DNA of 64,000 nt from Epiperipatus broadwayi (lineage: Eukaryota > Onychophora > Udeonychophora > Euonychophora > Peripatidae): contig JAQFVV010000144.1 of the NCBI GenBank assembly GCA_028023455.1, positions 1,552,001 through 1,616,000 on the forward strand, written 5' to 3'. The notes beneath the pieces were generated by a model that ran no database searches, was not told the origin of the DNA, and worked only from the letters and a program-made list of their open reading frames with translations. A program made the position numbers and the translations under genes. Below are positions 47,655 through 60,070 of this stretch, piece after piece (position 1 is the first letter of the stretch; each line of letters opens with the position of its first letter).

Positions 47655-50600
47655 AAGGTGAATGTTTAGTCTTAAGTTTTCAACTCCATAAATAATTATC
47701 ATTAAACTAAAATATAATGACATATTCCGATCTGCTTAACTTTATTTATCTGGTATATTAAGTTTTTAAGAATTTGGAATGATTTCGGACTCAAGAAAAG
47801 GTTTTGCAAATATTGTGCAAACACTTATATTTAGCATATAAAAACAAAAAAAATGAATCTACAACAAATTTTAACAAGACTATAATTTATTATTATCACA
47901 AAAAAAATATATATATGAACATTTATTCAATAATCCCATAGTAATACAAAAATATAAAATATAACTGACATTAATCTGTATACTCTTTTGGTTATGGACT
48001 AGAGGTTACTACTTCTCCTGTATGCAATCATATGGATTGATTAACTAAAAGTACATTTCATTACCAATACATTGTTTATTAAATTTTGGTAACCTTGTAG
48101 AAGCTTTTATTCAAAATTATTGACTAACTATTTTTTTTTTTTTTTTAAATGATTAATCCAATCATATGCAATACGCAAAATATTAAATTTATTTCTAATA
48201 CATTTACTTTATTTATGGTCTTTAATGGGATAACCTATTCTAATTATAGGCCAGTTATCAGAAGTTACACTTACCATCTTACATTTAACTTAATGCTAAC
48301 TTAAGTTATGATACAAATTTTATTCATACGTATAATTTTAAATATGAGTATTATTTAATTACTAACCAGAATTAAATATTGCATTTGAATATTCCTTCAG
48401 TAAATAAGCGTTTTAAATTACGCAATTTTAATTACTTTCTCCATTGATTTACTTGTCAAATACTAGCAATATTTAGCAGCACAATACAGATATTGATCTT
48501 AGTTACTAACGCACTATTTATACTAAAGTGGATCTTGAGGAACTAACACCTCCAATATAACCTTTATCTTGCCCGAACTTTCAAAATTAAGCACAATAAT
48601 CAACACCTTCCATGGTGGAGCTATCTTTATTTTCACATGAGGAATATGGAATAACCACGAAGGTCTGTAGAGTAATCTACTACATTAAAATATTTTGGTG
48701 GTTTCTTGCCTCTTACTTGGGCATACAACGAACACACACCAAATACAATCCTCTCCTGGGATTTAAACGAATGAAGCATACTAAATGCTAGATAAATTCT
48801 TGATCGTCCTATCTATGAGAATCGATCACTTGGGCTATAAACATACCCGAACATTATATTTAAAATCTTCCTCTCATGGAAAACAAAGCTTTTGGGGAGA
48901 TCATTTTTCATCCCACAAAATAAATACATTATAATTATTACCTATGCGAATATTAAGCATATACCAATGCTATATCTGGGCAGGATAAGTAAATACACTG
49001 ATTATAATAAACTTATGTTACCGTGTATACTTTGATCAACATCTGAAATCAATGGACATCATAGAATAAAAGTATAATAATTTTAATTTTAATAAAGGAA
49101 CATTCAAAAATAGTTGGTAGCATACTATCTTAAACTAAATAAAGTGGATGTGTTATTTAAGAATAATTAGGAATAAATTCCTCAATTAATACAGTATAAA
49201 TTCGTTTCAAAACTTTAACAAGAAATATTTTGTTATAGCATTTTTTTTTTTTTTAGTTACTTCTGATAATTTTCAATATTTATTTTACCCCTTAAATATC
49301 TAAATATTTTTCTTTTACGTATCTAACATACAAAATTTCTACCTACAATTGTATGTAATAATTAAAACATATTTTATAGATTTTTTTCTTTCGTGTTAAA
49401 TATCAACTTAACCTATAATAATTATATTAAAACATACCTTTGTCATTACAAGGCTATTAAATATCACTTGACCATACAGACTTTAACCTATGTGATATAA
49501 CAAAAAAAATACATATCATTTATAACTTAGTTTTAAACAATCATTAATTAACAAGTGCATACTCTCTCATTAGAAAATGTTTTTCTGTTGAGCAATTGGT
49601 CCAGGTGAAGAGCTTTATCCAGTCGTATTTCACGAAGCAAGTTTAAAAACAATAAACGCATGGTATTATTTCCTTTAAATAAAAGTTTTCTCTTATTTTG
49701 TGCGTTTAATAAATTAGGTAAAGAAACATATAGCAGAATTGAAGATTAATTCTTACTTGAATTAAACTACTACAATTTTGGGATCCAAGAAAAAAAAAAT
49801 AGACTTCTAACATAGACGAATATTTGACTATAGACGATAAACATACACAATATTTTTTTTTTATTGATGATACGTATACTTATTAGCTAGCTTACTTATG
49901 GATGAAAATGCGCAATTTTCCGAGAGATTATTATGATAATAACTGCAGTCAATTTACGTGTACAGGAAGTTTTAATAATTCCAACTGATGTATAATATAA
50001 TATATCATTTATTTTTATCATTAAGTCACTAAGATATTTGGTTTTGTTCATACTTTAGGAATTATAAATTTTTTTTTAACGGTAACTTCTCCGTAAGAAT
50101 GCCCCTATATAACTTTTCCTATATTTACTCTGAGAAAGTTTATATATTTTTATATATTTTTTTTAAAAAATATACAGGTGCATAATTTAATCTTATTTAT
50201 CATTATTATTATTTCCAGACAATTCTTGGTGAATAAAACATATTTTAACGTATGTAACTACATTACTTGTAAAGGCAGACAATATTGAGAAAGAGCGCGA
50301 AAATGTTTCTAGTTGATTTTCCTTGGTTTCAAAATATTTCTTTCAATTATTTTTTTTTTCTTTCTATACCAAGAAAATATCAATAAATGACATAAAGTTA
50401 ATAAATAATTATTTCTCACTTGGAAATCATTTATCTTCCTTAATTTAGACATAATAACACTTTTCGTGATTCCCTTAGTTAATTCTGTCATTTTTAACTT
50501 TAGCATGAGACAATAAATTTTTAAGTATAAAAGGTCTTTAAATAGGTAGATGGCAAAGAAAATCAGGATATCTTATCAAAAAAATTTAGCCACACATTAT

Positions 50601-51323
50601 ATTATTAAAATTTTACTTTGATTACATTTATTTCTGCAAAATAAAATGAAAAAATTGAGTTACCAAATTTCAGCACTGTTCCTTCCTTGAAAACTAAAAG
50701 CAGACTATCTTTTTTTTCAAAAAAAAATGATCTTGATTATGAAATTGGTTGTTTCGTTTTGTTGTTGTTTTTTTTTTACTTTAGCGACCTCTTCCAGAAA
50801 AATAATCATTTGATTATAACATAAACAAAAGAAAGGAAAAACTTATTACAATCATATAGTTTTCAGTATTATTTACCTGGATTACAAAGTAATTTGACAA
50901 TATAAAAAAAATAATAATAAATACATTAAATTAACAATCAGTGATGTATAATTCTTTAAACATTATTTTTTTTTTTTTTTACAAAAAGAAATTACCAGAA
51001 GTTATTGTGCTTTATGATAAGACACTCATCCACTCTCCCCTCTACCCATCCAAAATCAATTACTGTTTAGCTTTTATACCATATTAATTTGCTCTAATTA
51101 TTAATATCTCAATTAAATTATTCATGTTCTCTCTTTAAAAATGACATTGAGTTATTAAATCTATTAGTTATTCACCCAAAACATGCCAAAGTGAGTGAAT
51201 AGCATACTTTATTAATCAATTATTACTATTGTTATTTTATCTTTTTATTTCTTTAAAGAATAGCATTGTTTTCCTGCAGAAATAATGCCAAGTAAACCAA
51301 GTGTCAATAACACTAGGTTACAA
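47002..51323 (-). repeat. 3' LTR, giant
   Basis: It is a near-identical partner of 55067-59380. Differences seen include GATG/GTTG near 47080, one-base gaps in A and T runs, a TATATTTT tract replaced by poly-T near 50140-50165, and single substitutions such as ATGAGAC/GTGAGAC near 50505. No open frame of note lies inside. It holds a 5S-rRNA-like stretch at 48531-48670. Confidence 0.88.
48531..48670 (+). other. 5S rRNA-like segment in the 3' LTR
   Basis: It contains, in the order and roughly the spacing of 5S rRNA, a CTAACACCTCCAA stretch (compare CCATACCACC), ATCTTGCCCGAAC and AAATTAAGCA (compare the internal promoter A box), TCAACACCTTCCATGG (compare GTACTTGGATGG) and TGGAATAACC with GTCTGTAG at the end. 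A segment is missing before the third motif and about 20 bases are inserted after it. Similarity is partial, so it would be a degenerate 5S-derived sequence if real. It runs antisense to the element's genes. Confidence 0.4.
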
Positions 51324-51340
51324 TTCTCCCACCATTATAA
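51324..51340 (-). promoter_or_regulatory. Polypurine tract
   Basis: On the minus strand GGTGGGAGAA lies immediately upstream of the 3' LTR start (TTGTAACC). Its position and composition fit the primer for plus-strand DNA synthesis. Confidence 0.65.
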
Positions 51341-51443
51341 TAAATAAAAAATAAAATAATATATGCATTTTTAACACTTCTTATGGTATTACTAAGTTTA
51401 TATCCTACTTCTTTCTTATGTCAATAAATACAGTTTAAAGGAT

Positions 51444-52250
51444 TTAATTTTGCTTGGGATATGGTAGTAAGCTTCGGGCATTATAGGTACCTCTTGTTCC
51501 ATCAGGGGTTGAGACCAAAAAGGCATTCTCACCCACTTGTTTCACAATTTCATAGGGGCCTTCATAAAGATACATGAATTTTCTAAACATATGTTTCCGG
51601 AGATTACTCACATGGGGAGTTCTAATTAAAACAAAATCATGGACTTTAAAAGGATGTGGACTGGTTTTGGAATAACGAGTGCGTTTATCACCCATCTTTT
51701 TAAGGTTAATTCTGGCCAGTGCTTGGTCATGTTCCACATTAATATTTTCCACTATTACGGGTAACGGTGTTTTGATTAGTAAAGGTTCAGGTCTACCAAA
51801 GTGCAGCCGAATTGGAGACATCCTAGTAGACTCATTAATAGTTATATTTATATAATTAATCACCTGTGGCAACTTATTGACCCACTGTTTGTGATCCCGT
51901 TCCATATATACTCGGAACAACCTACTTATCTCACGCATGATTCTTTCACTTGGATTGGATTGGGGATTTCTAATCGAGCACATGATATGTTGAATATTTT
52001 GCTTCTTACCCCACTTTTTCCATGTACCAGAAATGAATGCAGTAGCGTGGTCGGTAAGTATTGAAGCTGGTTTTCCTATTAATGGAATTTGATAAGTTTC
52101 CAAGCACTTAATAACATTTTTAGCATCTGTTTTTGGAACTGGGTAAGCAGAGACATATTTGGTAAAAACGTCATACATCACAAGAATAAATTTTTGACGG
52201 TTGAAAGGTCTATATTATTGATAATCCACATCATGCTGTTCCCCATATGT
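51444..52250 (-). pseudogene. Gypsy-type integrase core and C-terminus
   Basis: A frame open over most of its length begins around KFILVMYDVFTKYVSAYP (first catalytic Asp), then SILTDHATAF (second Asp) and a SNPSERIMREISRLFRVY stretch (catalytic Glu). It ends in a chromatin-binding-like tail with a YEGPYEIVKQVGENAFLV stretch. The N-terminal zinc-binding domain is absent, and stops interrupt just upstream of 52200. Ty3/gypsy integrase would normally follow RT and RNase H, but here it follows gag almost directly. Its similarity to the integrase remnant at 3550-4680 shows the two elements are related. The core looks intact, but there is no start or fusion partner. Confidence 0.8.
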
Positions 52251-52296
52251 TTAAAAATAGGGCCCCGAAGTGAGGAACGTTCCTGCGAGGTCCTTT

Positions 52297-54489
52297 TTAA
52301 TTTAATGCCCCGCTACTTTTACTACCTTTTATATTTTTCTTTGGTATTGTTGGGATACCACTAGTAGAAGGCTGATTCTCATTCAGAATTCTACTCTTAA
52401 CTGTTGGCCTACTGAGGTGGCTATTCTGTCTACCATAGGGATTCGTCCTATAATATCCTTTTTCTCTAACTAACTTCCTCCTTCCCATATGTGACCTATC
52501 TGCGAAATTGATATTACTCACCATCGGATGGGTGTCTCTATTTACCCTAATTCTATTATCAATATTCCTATCGCTGGTCTCTAACGAATCTAAAATTTCT
52601 ACTACCTCTTCTATGGTATGTCTGTCAGCAGCAATCAAGATCTGCTCTATATGCCTCGGCAGATTATGGCGAATTATTCGCACAATTTGTGTCTCAGATA
52701 AAGGATAAGCTGTCAAGGTTTTCAATTTGACGGCCTGACTCCTGAAAAACTGAGTATAACTACCCTTATTTACATGATATCTTTCCTGAGATATCTGATA
52801 TCTCAGGTTATCTTGGCGGTCTTCCCCCCAAAAACTGGCTAACATAAGATATTTGAAGTCTCCATATGTTTCTGGTTTAATAAATAATGATTGCCACCAG
52901 TCTTTAGATGCTGCACACAAATGGTTAGCGGCAATAGCAATCTTTTCTATCTCAGATAAATGACATAAGGTGAATAACTCCTCCAGATTCTGGAGATACT
53001 CGTGTGGATTCTCCAGATATTCACCTCTAAAAAATTTTATTTTTAAGAATTTTAAGGCCATGGAGCTATTACTTTCTGGCTCTAGCATGACTTTACTTCT
53101 AGCCTCATTTAATGGATCGTATATTGATTCTACTGGACTAATTACCGTATGTAACTCAGATATTACTTGGTTATTATGACCATTATTTGTTTCCTTTACT
53201 TGAGTTTCAGATAAACCTTTACTTTGAACAACTTTTTTACTTTTTGTAAAATTATCCCTATTATAGTCTATAGCTTGCATTCGACTCTCTAATTCTAACT
53301 TATAGTTCTGCCATTCACAGTCTATTCTCTTTGAACTATCTTTTAGGCCTACATTTAAGTGTTTAATCTGTTGTTCCAATTGGTTAATAGTTTCATCTTT
53401 ATCTATCCCGAATTTATCTTCTAACCTTTGATAGACTTTACTCTCACACTGAGTCATTAATTCCCCTATTTCATCTTGGAGATTATTATGTAATAGCTGT
53501 GCATTACTCTTTATTATATCATTAAAATTTTCTACTCTTCCCATAACTTGACTTAGCTCACTTTCTAGATTTTGATTAATCTCACATTGGGTTAACTCTT
53601 GAGTTTCTAGTTTAGCTATTAATCTGGTAATCTGGCTCTGACATCCTTTCACTACATTGTCAGGTGCTAGAGTTATATTTTTAACTTCCTCTTTCAAATT
53701 ACTAACTTCACTTCTAGCACTGTCTAATTCTCCCTTAATAGATTCAACTCTATCCTGAACTTCTCTTTGAAATACTACTGTTTCCTTTTGATAATTTCTT
53801 ATTTCCTGTACTTCATTGTTTAATACAATATATTGACTTTTAAAGTCCTGCTGGATAGCCTCAATCATATTTTCTGCCCTTTCAGAATTTGTTTCGATCT
53901 CTTTCCTTATTCTTATTTCCAGCTTTTCAGAGGCCAATTTTGATTCTTCTACATGATTTCTCAAATCTTCCCTTAAGTCCTTTATCTCCTGTACTTGATT
54001 TTGAGATGTCTCTTTGATCTCCTGCATTTGATTCTCTAATTTAATATTTAAATTTTGTATCTGACTTTTTAATTCACTATTTGATTGTTCTAATTTACTA
54101 TTTGAGTTTTGGATCTGACTTTTTAATTCACTATTTGATTGTTCTAATTTACTATTTGAGTTTTGGATCTGACTTTTTAATTCACTATTTGATTGTTCTA
54201 ATTTACTATTTGAGTTTTGGATCTGACTTTTTAATTCACTTTTCAATTCACTATTTGATTTTTCTAATTTTTTCAAGAATTCCTCCAATGTATTTCTCAT
54301 TAATTGATCTGGCTCATTTTCATGTTTTCCCTTTATTATTGTGGCTTCTTCTGGGTTAGCTATATCCAAATCTTCCCCTTCCTCTTTTAATTCTACACTA
54401 AAATATGGAGTCTGTGTATCAGGGGATTGTAACTCTTGGGATCCTCCCAAATCCTCAGAAATACTATGATTATCTTTGTTTTCACTCAT
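52297..54489 (-). CDS. Gag-like protein with long coiled coil
   Basis: An uninterrupted 730-residue frame starts at ATG 54489. Residues 1-60 are acidic. About 62-420 are heptad-rich and predicted coiled coil, and include three exact copies of an 18-residue unit (about 89-143; unit SNSELKSQIQNSNSKLEQ). About 476-640 match the retrotransposon Gag capsid region (KFFRGEYLENPHEYLQNLEE, CAASKDWWQSL, SYTQFFRSQAVKLKTL). The tail is basic (GRRKLVREKGYYRTN) and has no Cys-His zinc knuckle. In the cell it would assemble the particle that packages element RNA. It is intact while pol is deleted, so it may still be expressed. Confidence 0.82.
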   Translation of the reverse strand: MSENKDNHSISEDLGGSQELQSPDTQTPYFSVELKEEGEDLDIANPEEATIIKGKHENEPDQLMRNTLEEFLKKLEKSNSELKSELKSQIQNSNSKLEQSNSELKSQIQNSNSKLEQSNSELKSQIQNSNSKLEQSNSELKSQIQNLNIKLENQMQEIKETSQNQVQEIKDLREDLRNHVEESKLASEKLEIRIRKEIETNSERAENMIEAIQQDFKSQYIVLNNEVQEIRNYQKETVVFQREVQDRVESIKGELDSARSEVSNLKEEVKNITLAPDNVVKGCQSQITRLIAKLETQELTQCEINQNLESELSQVMGRVENFNDIIKSNAQLLHNNLQDEIGELMTQCESKVYQRLEDKFGIDKDETINQLEQQIKHLNVGLKDSSKRIDCEWQNYKLELESRMQAIDYNRDNFTKSKKVVQSKGLSETQVKETNNGHNNQVISELHTVISPVESIYDPLNEARSKVMLEPESNSSMALKFLKIKFFRGEYLENPHEYLQNLEELFTLCHLSEIEKIAIAANHLCAASKDWWQSLFIKPETYGDFKYLMLASFWGEDRQDNLRYQISQERYHVNKGSYTQFFRSQAVKLKTLTAYPLSETQIVRIIRHNLPRHIEQILIAADRHTIEEVVEILDSLETSDRNIDNRIRVNRDTHPMVSNINFADRSHMGRRKLVREKGYYRTNPYGRQNSHLSRPTVKSRILNENQPSTSGIPTIPKKNIKGSKSSGALN
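54061..54222 (-). repeat. 54-bp tandem repeats in gag
   Basis: Three head-to-tail copies of a 54-bp unit start at 54061, 54115 and 54169, with a partial fourth following. They are almost identical and keep the reading frame, adding 18 residues (not a whole number of heptads) each to the coiled coil. Confidence 0.9.
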
Positions 54490-55066
54490 ATTAAAATTCT
54501 AACTCTTTTAGTATTTAACAGTACTGAAATATTAGCAATGAACTATTAATAAATTTATCGATAAGAAATTATTGACAAGACATCCTGCCTCCATGCCTCT
54601 CCTACCAAAAACAATCTACACCAAAAACTATGCTCTGACATTTAATATCCCTAAAGCTCCAACATTAACTACTAAATATGCTCTTTTTTTTTTCACATGC
54701 TTCTTGGTCCATATAAATCTCATTAGATATTATGTAATATAGCATAAGTGCCAATCACAAGACCAGACAAACAGATCATCATAAATGATAAAATCATTAC
54801 AGTGTTTTATGGAATTGCCTACAGACCACAACATCATAAACTGACAACTTAATTATTTATTTTTCAGTGGCAAAAGATTAGATCATATAATAGATATTCA
54901 CATAATATCTTATGGCTAAAACAATTCATTATTGGCAAATATTTTTAATCAATGAATAACTAATCCATTCAAGTGCAAACAATATTAATATTGACTTCAA
55001 GAAAAGTTTACTAAATTCCTCATGGCCAGCTATAGCCATCGATGGCCCCTGTAGTTGGGCGGCCAT
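54490..55066 (-). other. Leader between 5' LTR and gag
   Basis: 577 bases on the minus strand from the LTR edge to the gag ATG. It starts with the presumed primer-binding site (TGGCCGCCCAAC at 55065 leftward). A perfect GGCCATCGATGGC palindrome lies near 55035-55048 and could nucleate RNA structure or dimerisation. No ORF. Confidence 0.6.
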
Positions 55067-58000
55067 TTCTAACCCAATATGTTTATTTTATTTATTTTTA
55101 TTAGAAATTTGCACTTTTCACCCATGACACTAATTTTTCAGGTTGTTGTTAAGGCAACCAAAATAAAGCAACATATCCATTAATTTTCCAATATGATCTA
55201 AAATACTTTTCATATAATACAATTGTACATTCAATTCTCTTAAGCCATGCCACGATTGTAATAACAACAATAATTGATCACTTATTAATTTAAAGAATAA
55301 TTATAATAATATTAATCTCAGGGTTCTTTGTTTCATGTAAGGAAATGCTCGGCAGTATTGTGTTGTCGCATATGACTGGCATTCTGGTCGGCTATAGGAA
55401 ACATTTATTTTACTTAAATTCAATGTGTCTTCATCTCTCATATCAACTGCTATATTATTTAAAGAGATGATAATTCTATTCAATAATGACGTATAATTTT
55501 GAATAACACAGCCCTTTTTTTTTTTCAGAATCTCAGTCAGAATAATAAAAAGACAAGGGTGCTTTTTGTGTCCTTCCATCATCCATGACAACACAATAAT
55601 ATAACTAAGATTTATTACTTAGACAATTTAACTAAATGGGAATGGAATAATGTGCAACCAAAGTTAATGGTTTGGGAATAAATTCATTTTTTTTTTTTTT
55701 TTTACACAAAGGTGAATGTTTAGTCTTAAGTTTTCAACTCCATAAATAATTATCATTAAACTAAAATATAATGACATATTCCGATCTGCTTAACTTTATT
55801 TATCTGGTATATTAAGTTTTTAAGAATTTGGAATGATTTCGGACTCAAGAAAAGGTTTTGCAAATATTGTGCAAACACTTATATTTAGCATATAAAAACA
55901 AAAAAAATGAATCTACAACAAATTTTAACAAGACTATAATTTATTATTATCACAAAAAAAAATATATGAACATTTATTCAATAATCCCATAGTAATACAA
56001 AAATATAAAATATAACTGACATTAATCTGTATACTCTTTTGGTTATGGACTAGAGGTTACTACTTCTCCTGTATGCAATCATATGGATTGATTAACTAAA
56101 AGTACATTTCATTACCAATACATTGTTTATTAAATTTTGGTAACCTTGTAGAAGCTTTTATTCAAAATTATTGACTAACTATTTTTTTTTTTTTTTAAAT
56201 GATTAATCCAATCATATGCAATACGCAAAATATTAAATTTATTTCTAATACATTTACTTTATTTATGGTCTTTAATGGGATAACCTATTCTAATTATAGG
56301 CCAGTTATCAGAAGTTACACTTACCATCTTACATTTAACTTAATGCTAACTTAAGTTATGATACAAATTTTATTCATACGTATAATTTTAAATATGAGTA
56401 TTATTTAATTACTAACCAGAATTAAATATTGCATTTGAATATTCCTTCAGTAAATAAGCGTTTTAAATTACGCAATTTTAATTACTTTCTCCATTGATTT
56501 ACTTGTCAAATACTAGCAATATTTAGCAGCACAATACAGATATTGATCTTAGTTACTAACGCACTATTTATACTAAAGTGGATCTTGAGGAACTAACACC
56601 TCCAATATAACCTTTATCTTGCCCGAACTTTCAAAATTAAGCACAATAATCAACACCTTCCATGGTGGAGCTATCTTTATTTTCACATGAGGAATATGGA
56701 ATAACCACGAAGGTCTGTAGAGTAATCTACTACATTAAAATATTTTGGTGGTTTCTTGCCTCTTACTTGGGCATACAACGAACACACACCAAATACAATC
56801 CTCTCCTGGGATTTAAACGAATGAAGCATACTAAATGCTAGATAAATTCTTGATCGTCCTATCTATGAGAATCGATCACTTGGGCTATAAACATACCCGA
56901 ACATTATATTTAAAATCTTCCTCTCATGGAAAACAAAGCTTTTGGGGAGATCATTTTTCATCCCACAAAATAAATACATTATAATTATTACCTATGCGAA
57001 TATTAAGCATATACCAATGCTATATCTGGGCAGGATAAGTAAATACACTGATTATAATAAACTTATGTTACCGTGTATACTTTGATCAACATCTGAAATC
57101 AATGGACATCATAGAATAAAAGTATAATAATTTTAATTTTAATAAAGGAACATTCAAAAATAGTTGGTAGCATACTATCTTAAACTAAATAAAGTGGATG
57201 TGTTATTTAAGAATAATTAGGAATAAATTCCTCAATTAATACAGTATAAATTCGTTTCAAAACTTTAACAAGAAATATTTTGTTATAGCATTTTTTTTTT
57301 TTTAGTTACTTCTGATAATTTTCAATATTTATTTTACCCCTTAAATATCTAAATATTTTTCTTTTACGTATCTAACATACAAAATTTCTACCTACAATTG
57401 TATGTAATAATTAAAACATATTTTATAGATTTTTTTTCTTTCGTGTTAAATATCAACTTAACCTATAATAATTATATTAAAACATACCTTTGTCATTACA
57501 AGGCTATTAAATATCACTTGACCATACAGACTTTAACCTATGTGATATAACAAAAAAATACATATCATTTATAACTTAGTTTTAAACAATCATTAATTAA
57601 CAAGTGCATACTCTCTCATTAGAAAATGTTTTTCTGTTGAGCAATTGGTCCAGGTGAAGAGCTTTATCCAGTCGTATTTCACGAAGCAAGTTTAAAAACA
57701 ATAAACGCATGGTATTATTTCCTTTAAATAAAAGTTTTCTCTTATTTTGTGCGTTTAATAAATTAGGTAAAGAAACATATAGCAGAATTGAAGATTAATT
57801 CTTACTTGAATTAAACTACTACAATTTTGGGATCCAAGAAAAAAAAATAGACTTCTAACATAGACGAATATTTGACTATAGACGATAAACATACACAATA
57901 TTTTTTTTTTATTGACGATACGTATACTTATTAGCTAGCTTACTTATGGACGAAAATGCGCAATTTTCCGAGAGATTATTATGATAATAACTGCAGTCAA

Positions 58001-59380
58001 TTTACGTGTACAGGAAGTTTTAATAATTCCAACTGATGTATAATATAATATATCATTTATTTTTATCATTAAGTCACTAAGATATTTGGTTTTGTTCATA
58101 CTTTAGGAATTATAAATTTTTTTTTAACGGTAACTTCTCCGTAAGAATGCCCCTATATAACTTTTCCTATATTTACTCTGAGAAAGTTTATATTTTTTTT
58201 TTTTTTTTTTAAAAAATATACAGGTGCATAATTTAATCTTATTTATCATTATTATTATTTCCAGACAATTCTTGGTGAATAAAACATATTTTAACGTATG
58301 TAACTACATTACTTGTAAAGGCAGACAATATTGAGAAAGAGCGCGAAAATGTTTCTAGTTGATTTTCCTTGGTTTCAAAATATTTCTTTCAATTATTATT
58401 TTTTTTCTTTCTATACCAAGAAAATATCAATAAATGACATAAAGTTAATAAATAATTATTTCTCACTTGGAAATCATTTATCTTCCTTAATTTAGACATA
58501 ATAACACTTTTCGTGATTCCCTTAGTTAATTCTGTCATTTTTAACTTTAGCGTGAGACAATAAATTTTTAAGTATAAAAGGTCTTTAAATAGGTAGATGG
58601 CAAAGAAAATCAGGATATCTTATCAAAAAAATTTAGCCACACATTATATTATTAAAATTTTACTTTGATTACATTTATTTCTGCAAAATAAAATGAAAAA
58701 ATTGAGTTACCAAATTTCAGCACTGTTCCTTCCTTGAAAACTAAAAGCAGACTATCTTTTTTTTCAAAAAAAAAAGATCTTGATTATGAAATTGGTTGTT
58801 TCGTTTTGTTGTTGTTTTTTTTTTTTTTACTTTAGCGACCTCTTCCAGAAAAATAATCATTTGATTATAACATAAACAAAAGAAAGGAAAAACTTATTAC
58901 AATCATATAGTTTTCAGTATTATTTACCTGGATTACAAAGTAATTTGACAATATAAAAAAAATAATAATAAATACATTAAATTAACAATCAGTGATGTAT
59001 AATTCTTTAAACATTATTTTTTTTTTTTTTTTTTTTTACAAAAAGAAATTACCAGAAGTTATTGTGCTTTATGATAAGACACTCATCCACTCTCCCCTCT
59101 ACCCATCCAAAATCAATTACTGTTTAGCTTTTATACCATATTAATTTGCTCTAATTATTAATATCTCAATTAAATTATTCATGTTCTCTCTTTAAAAATG
59201 ACATTGAGTTATTAAATCTATTAGTTATTCACCCAAAACATGCCAAAGTGAGTGAATAGCATACTTTATTAATCAATTATTACTATTGTTATTTTATCTT
59301 TTTATTTCTGTAAAGAATAGCATTGTTTTCCTGCAGAAATAATGCCAAGTAAACCAAGTGTCAATAACACTAGGTTACAA
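55067..59380 (-). repeat. 5' LTR, giant
   Basis: It is a near-identical partner of 47002-51323. It should contain the promoter for minus-strand transcription, but no TATA box could be singled out in such AT-rich DNA. Confidence 0.88.
56581..56720 (+). other. 5S rRNA-like segment in the 5' LTR
   Basis: Identical in sequence to the segment at 48531-48670, as expected from the duplicated LTR. See that entry for the motif comparison. Confidence 0.4.
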
Positions 59381-59384
59381 TATA

Positions 59385-60070
59385 TATAAATAACATGTAA
59401 TTTGCTCTTCAATAATTTCTATAAATTTAATCCTATCTCATATGCTTTAATTTTTTTATTATTTTGGTGCGGTCATTTATTTATATATATTTATTATTTG
59501 ATTTATATATCTGCTTGCTTATTAATATGTCAATCTAAAACAATCTGATGAATTGAATTTTCTAAAAATCTTTTCGTCTTTTTAAGTAAACCTTCATGAA
59601 TCAAGTTTATTAACGTTCCCTTAAAATATAACGTATTGTTAATTAATACGTTCACCAGATTGTTTTATGAATCAACATTTTAGGTTTGTTTTTAATATAA
59701 AAATTGATTTGTTTAACTCTGAAAATCCAGAACTTAAGCTAATTAACGCTTTGAAATCTTATAAAATATTATTTATTTAATTCTAAAATAAGGTGACTTG
59801 ATTGTTTTACATATATATATAACTGCTAGTTTTTTTATTTATATACTCTTAAAATGTATGCTTAAAATATCAAATAAAGTACTTATATATTTCATTTATT
59901 ATAAAATCGTGAAAGTGGGATTGATTGATTTTAAATATCAGAAAAGGGATGGGGGTAAATCTTAATGTTTCTTTTACTAGGTAAAATCTTAACGTATATT
60001 TTATTAAATGAAATATTCTTTCTCTATATATATTATAATTGCATGGCGCATTATAGTATTCAAACAAGGG
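59385..60070. other. AT-rich intergenic DNA
   Basis: No gene, RNA or repeat recognised. Confidence 0.55.

Larger units (their letters stand above)
47002..59380 (-). mobile_element. Young LTR retroelement with giant 4.3-kb LTRs
   Basis: Two direct repeats of about 4.32 kb (47002-51323 and 55067-59380) flank 3.74 kb. Their termini are TTCTAACC and GGTTACAA, which form an 8-bp inverted repeat with one mismatch. The flanks show a TATA/ATATA target-site duplication (46997-47001 and 59380-59384; it is 4 or 5 bp depending on where the end base is placed). On the minus strand, a purine-rich GGTGGGAGAA abuts the left LTR as a polypurine tract. One base inside the right LTR starts TGGCCGCCCAAC, a plausible primer-binding site. 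The LTRs differ at only a handful of substitutions plus homopolymer-length changes, so the insertion is recent. Gag and an integrase core are encoded; protease, RT and RNase H are missing. Confidence 0.88.

Noticed and set aside
54081-54359. Plus-strand repetitive frame
   Set aside because: It is the antisense shadow of the 54-bp repeats in gag.
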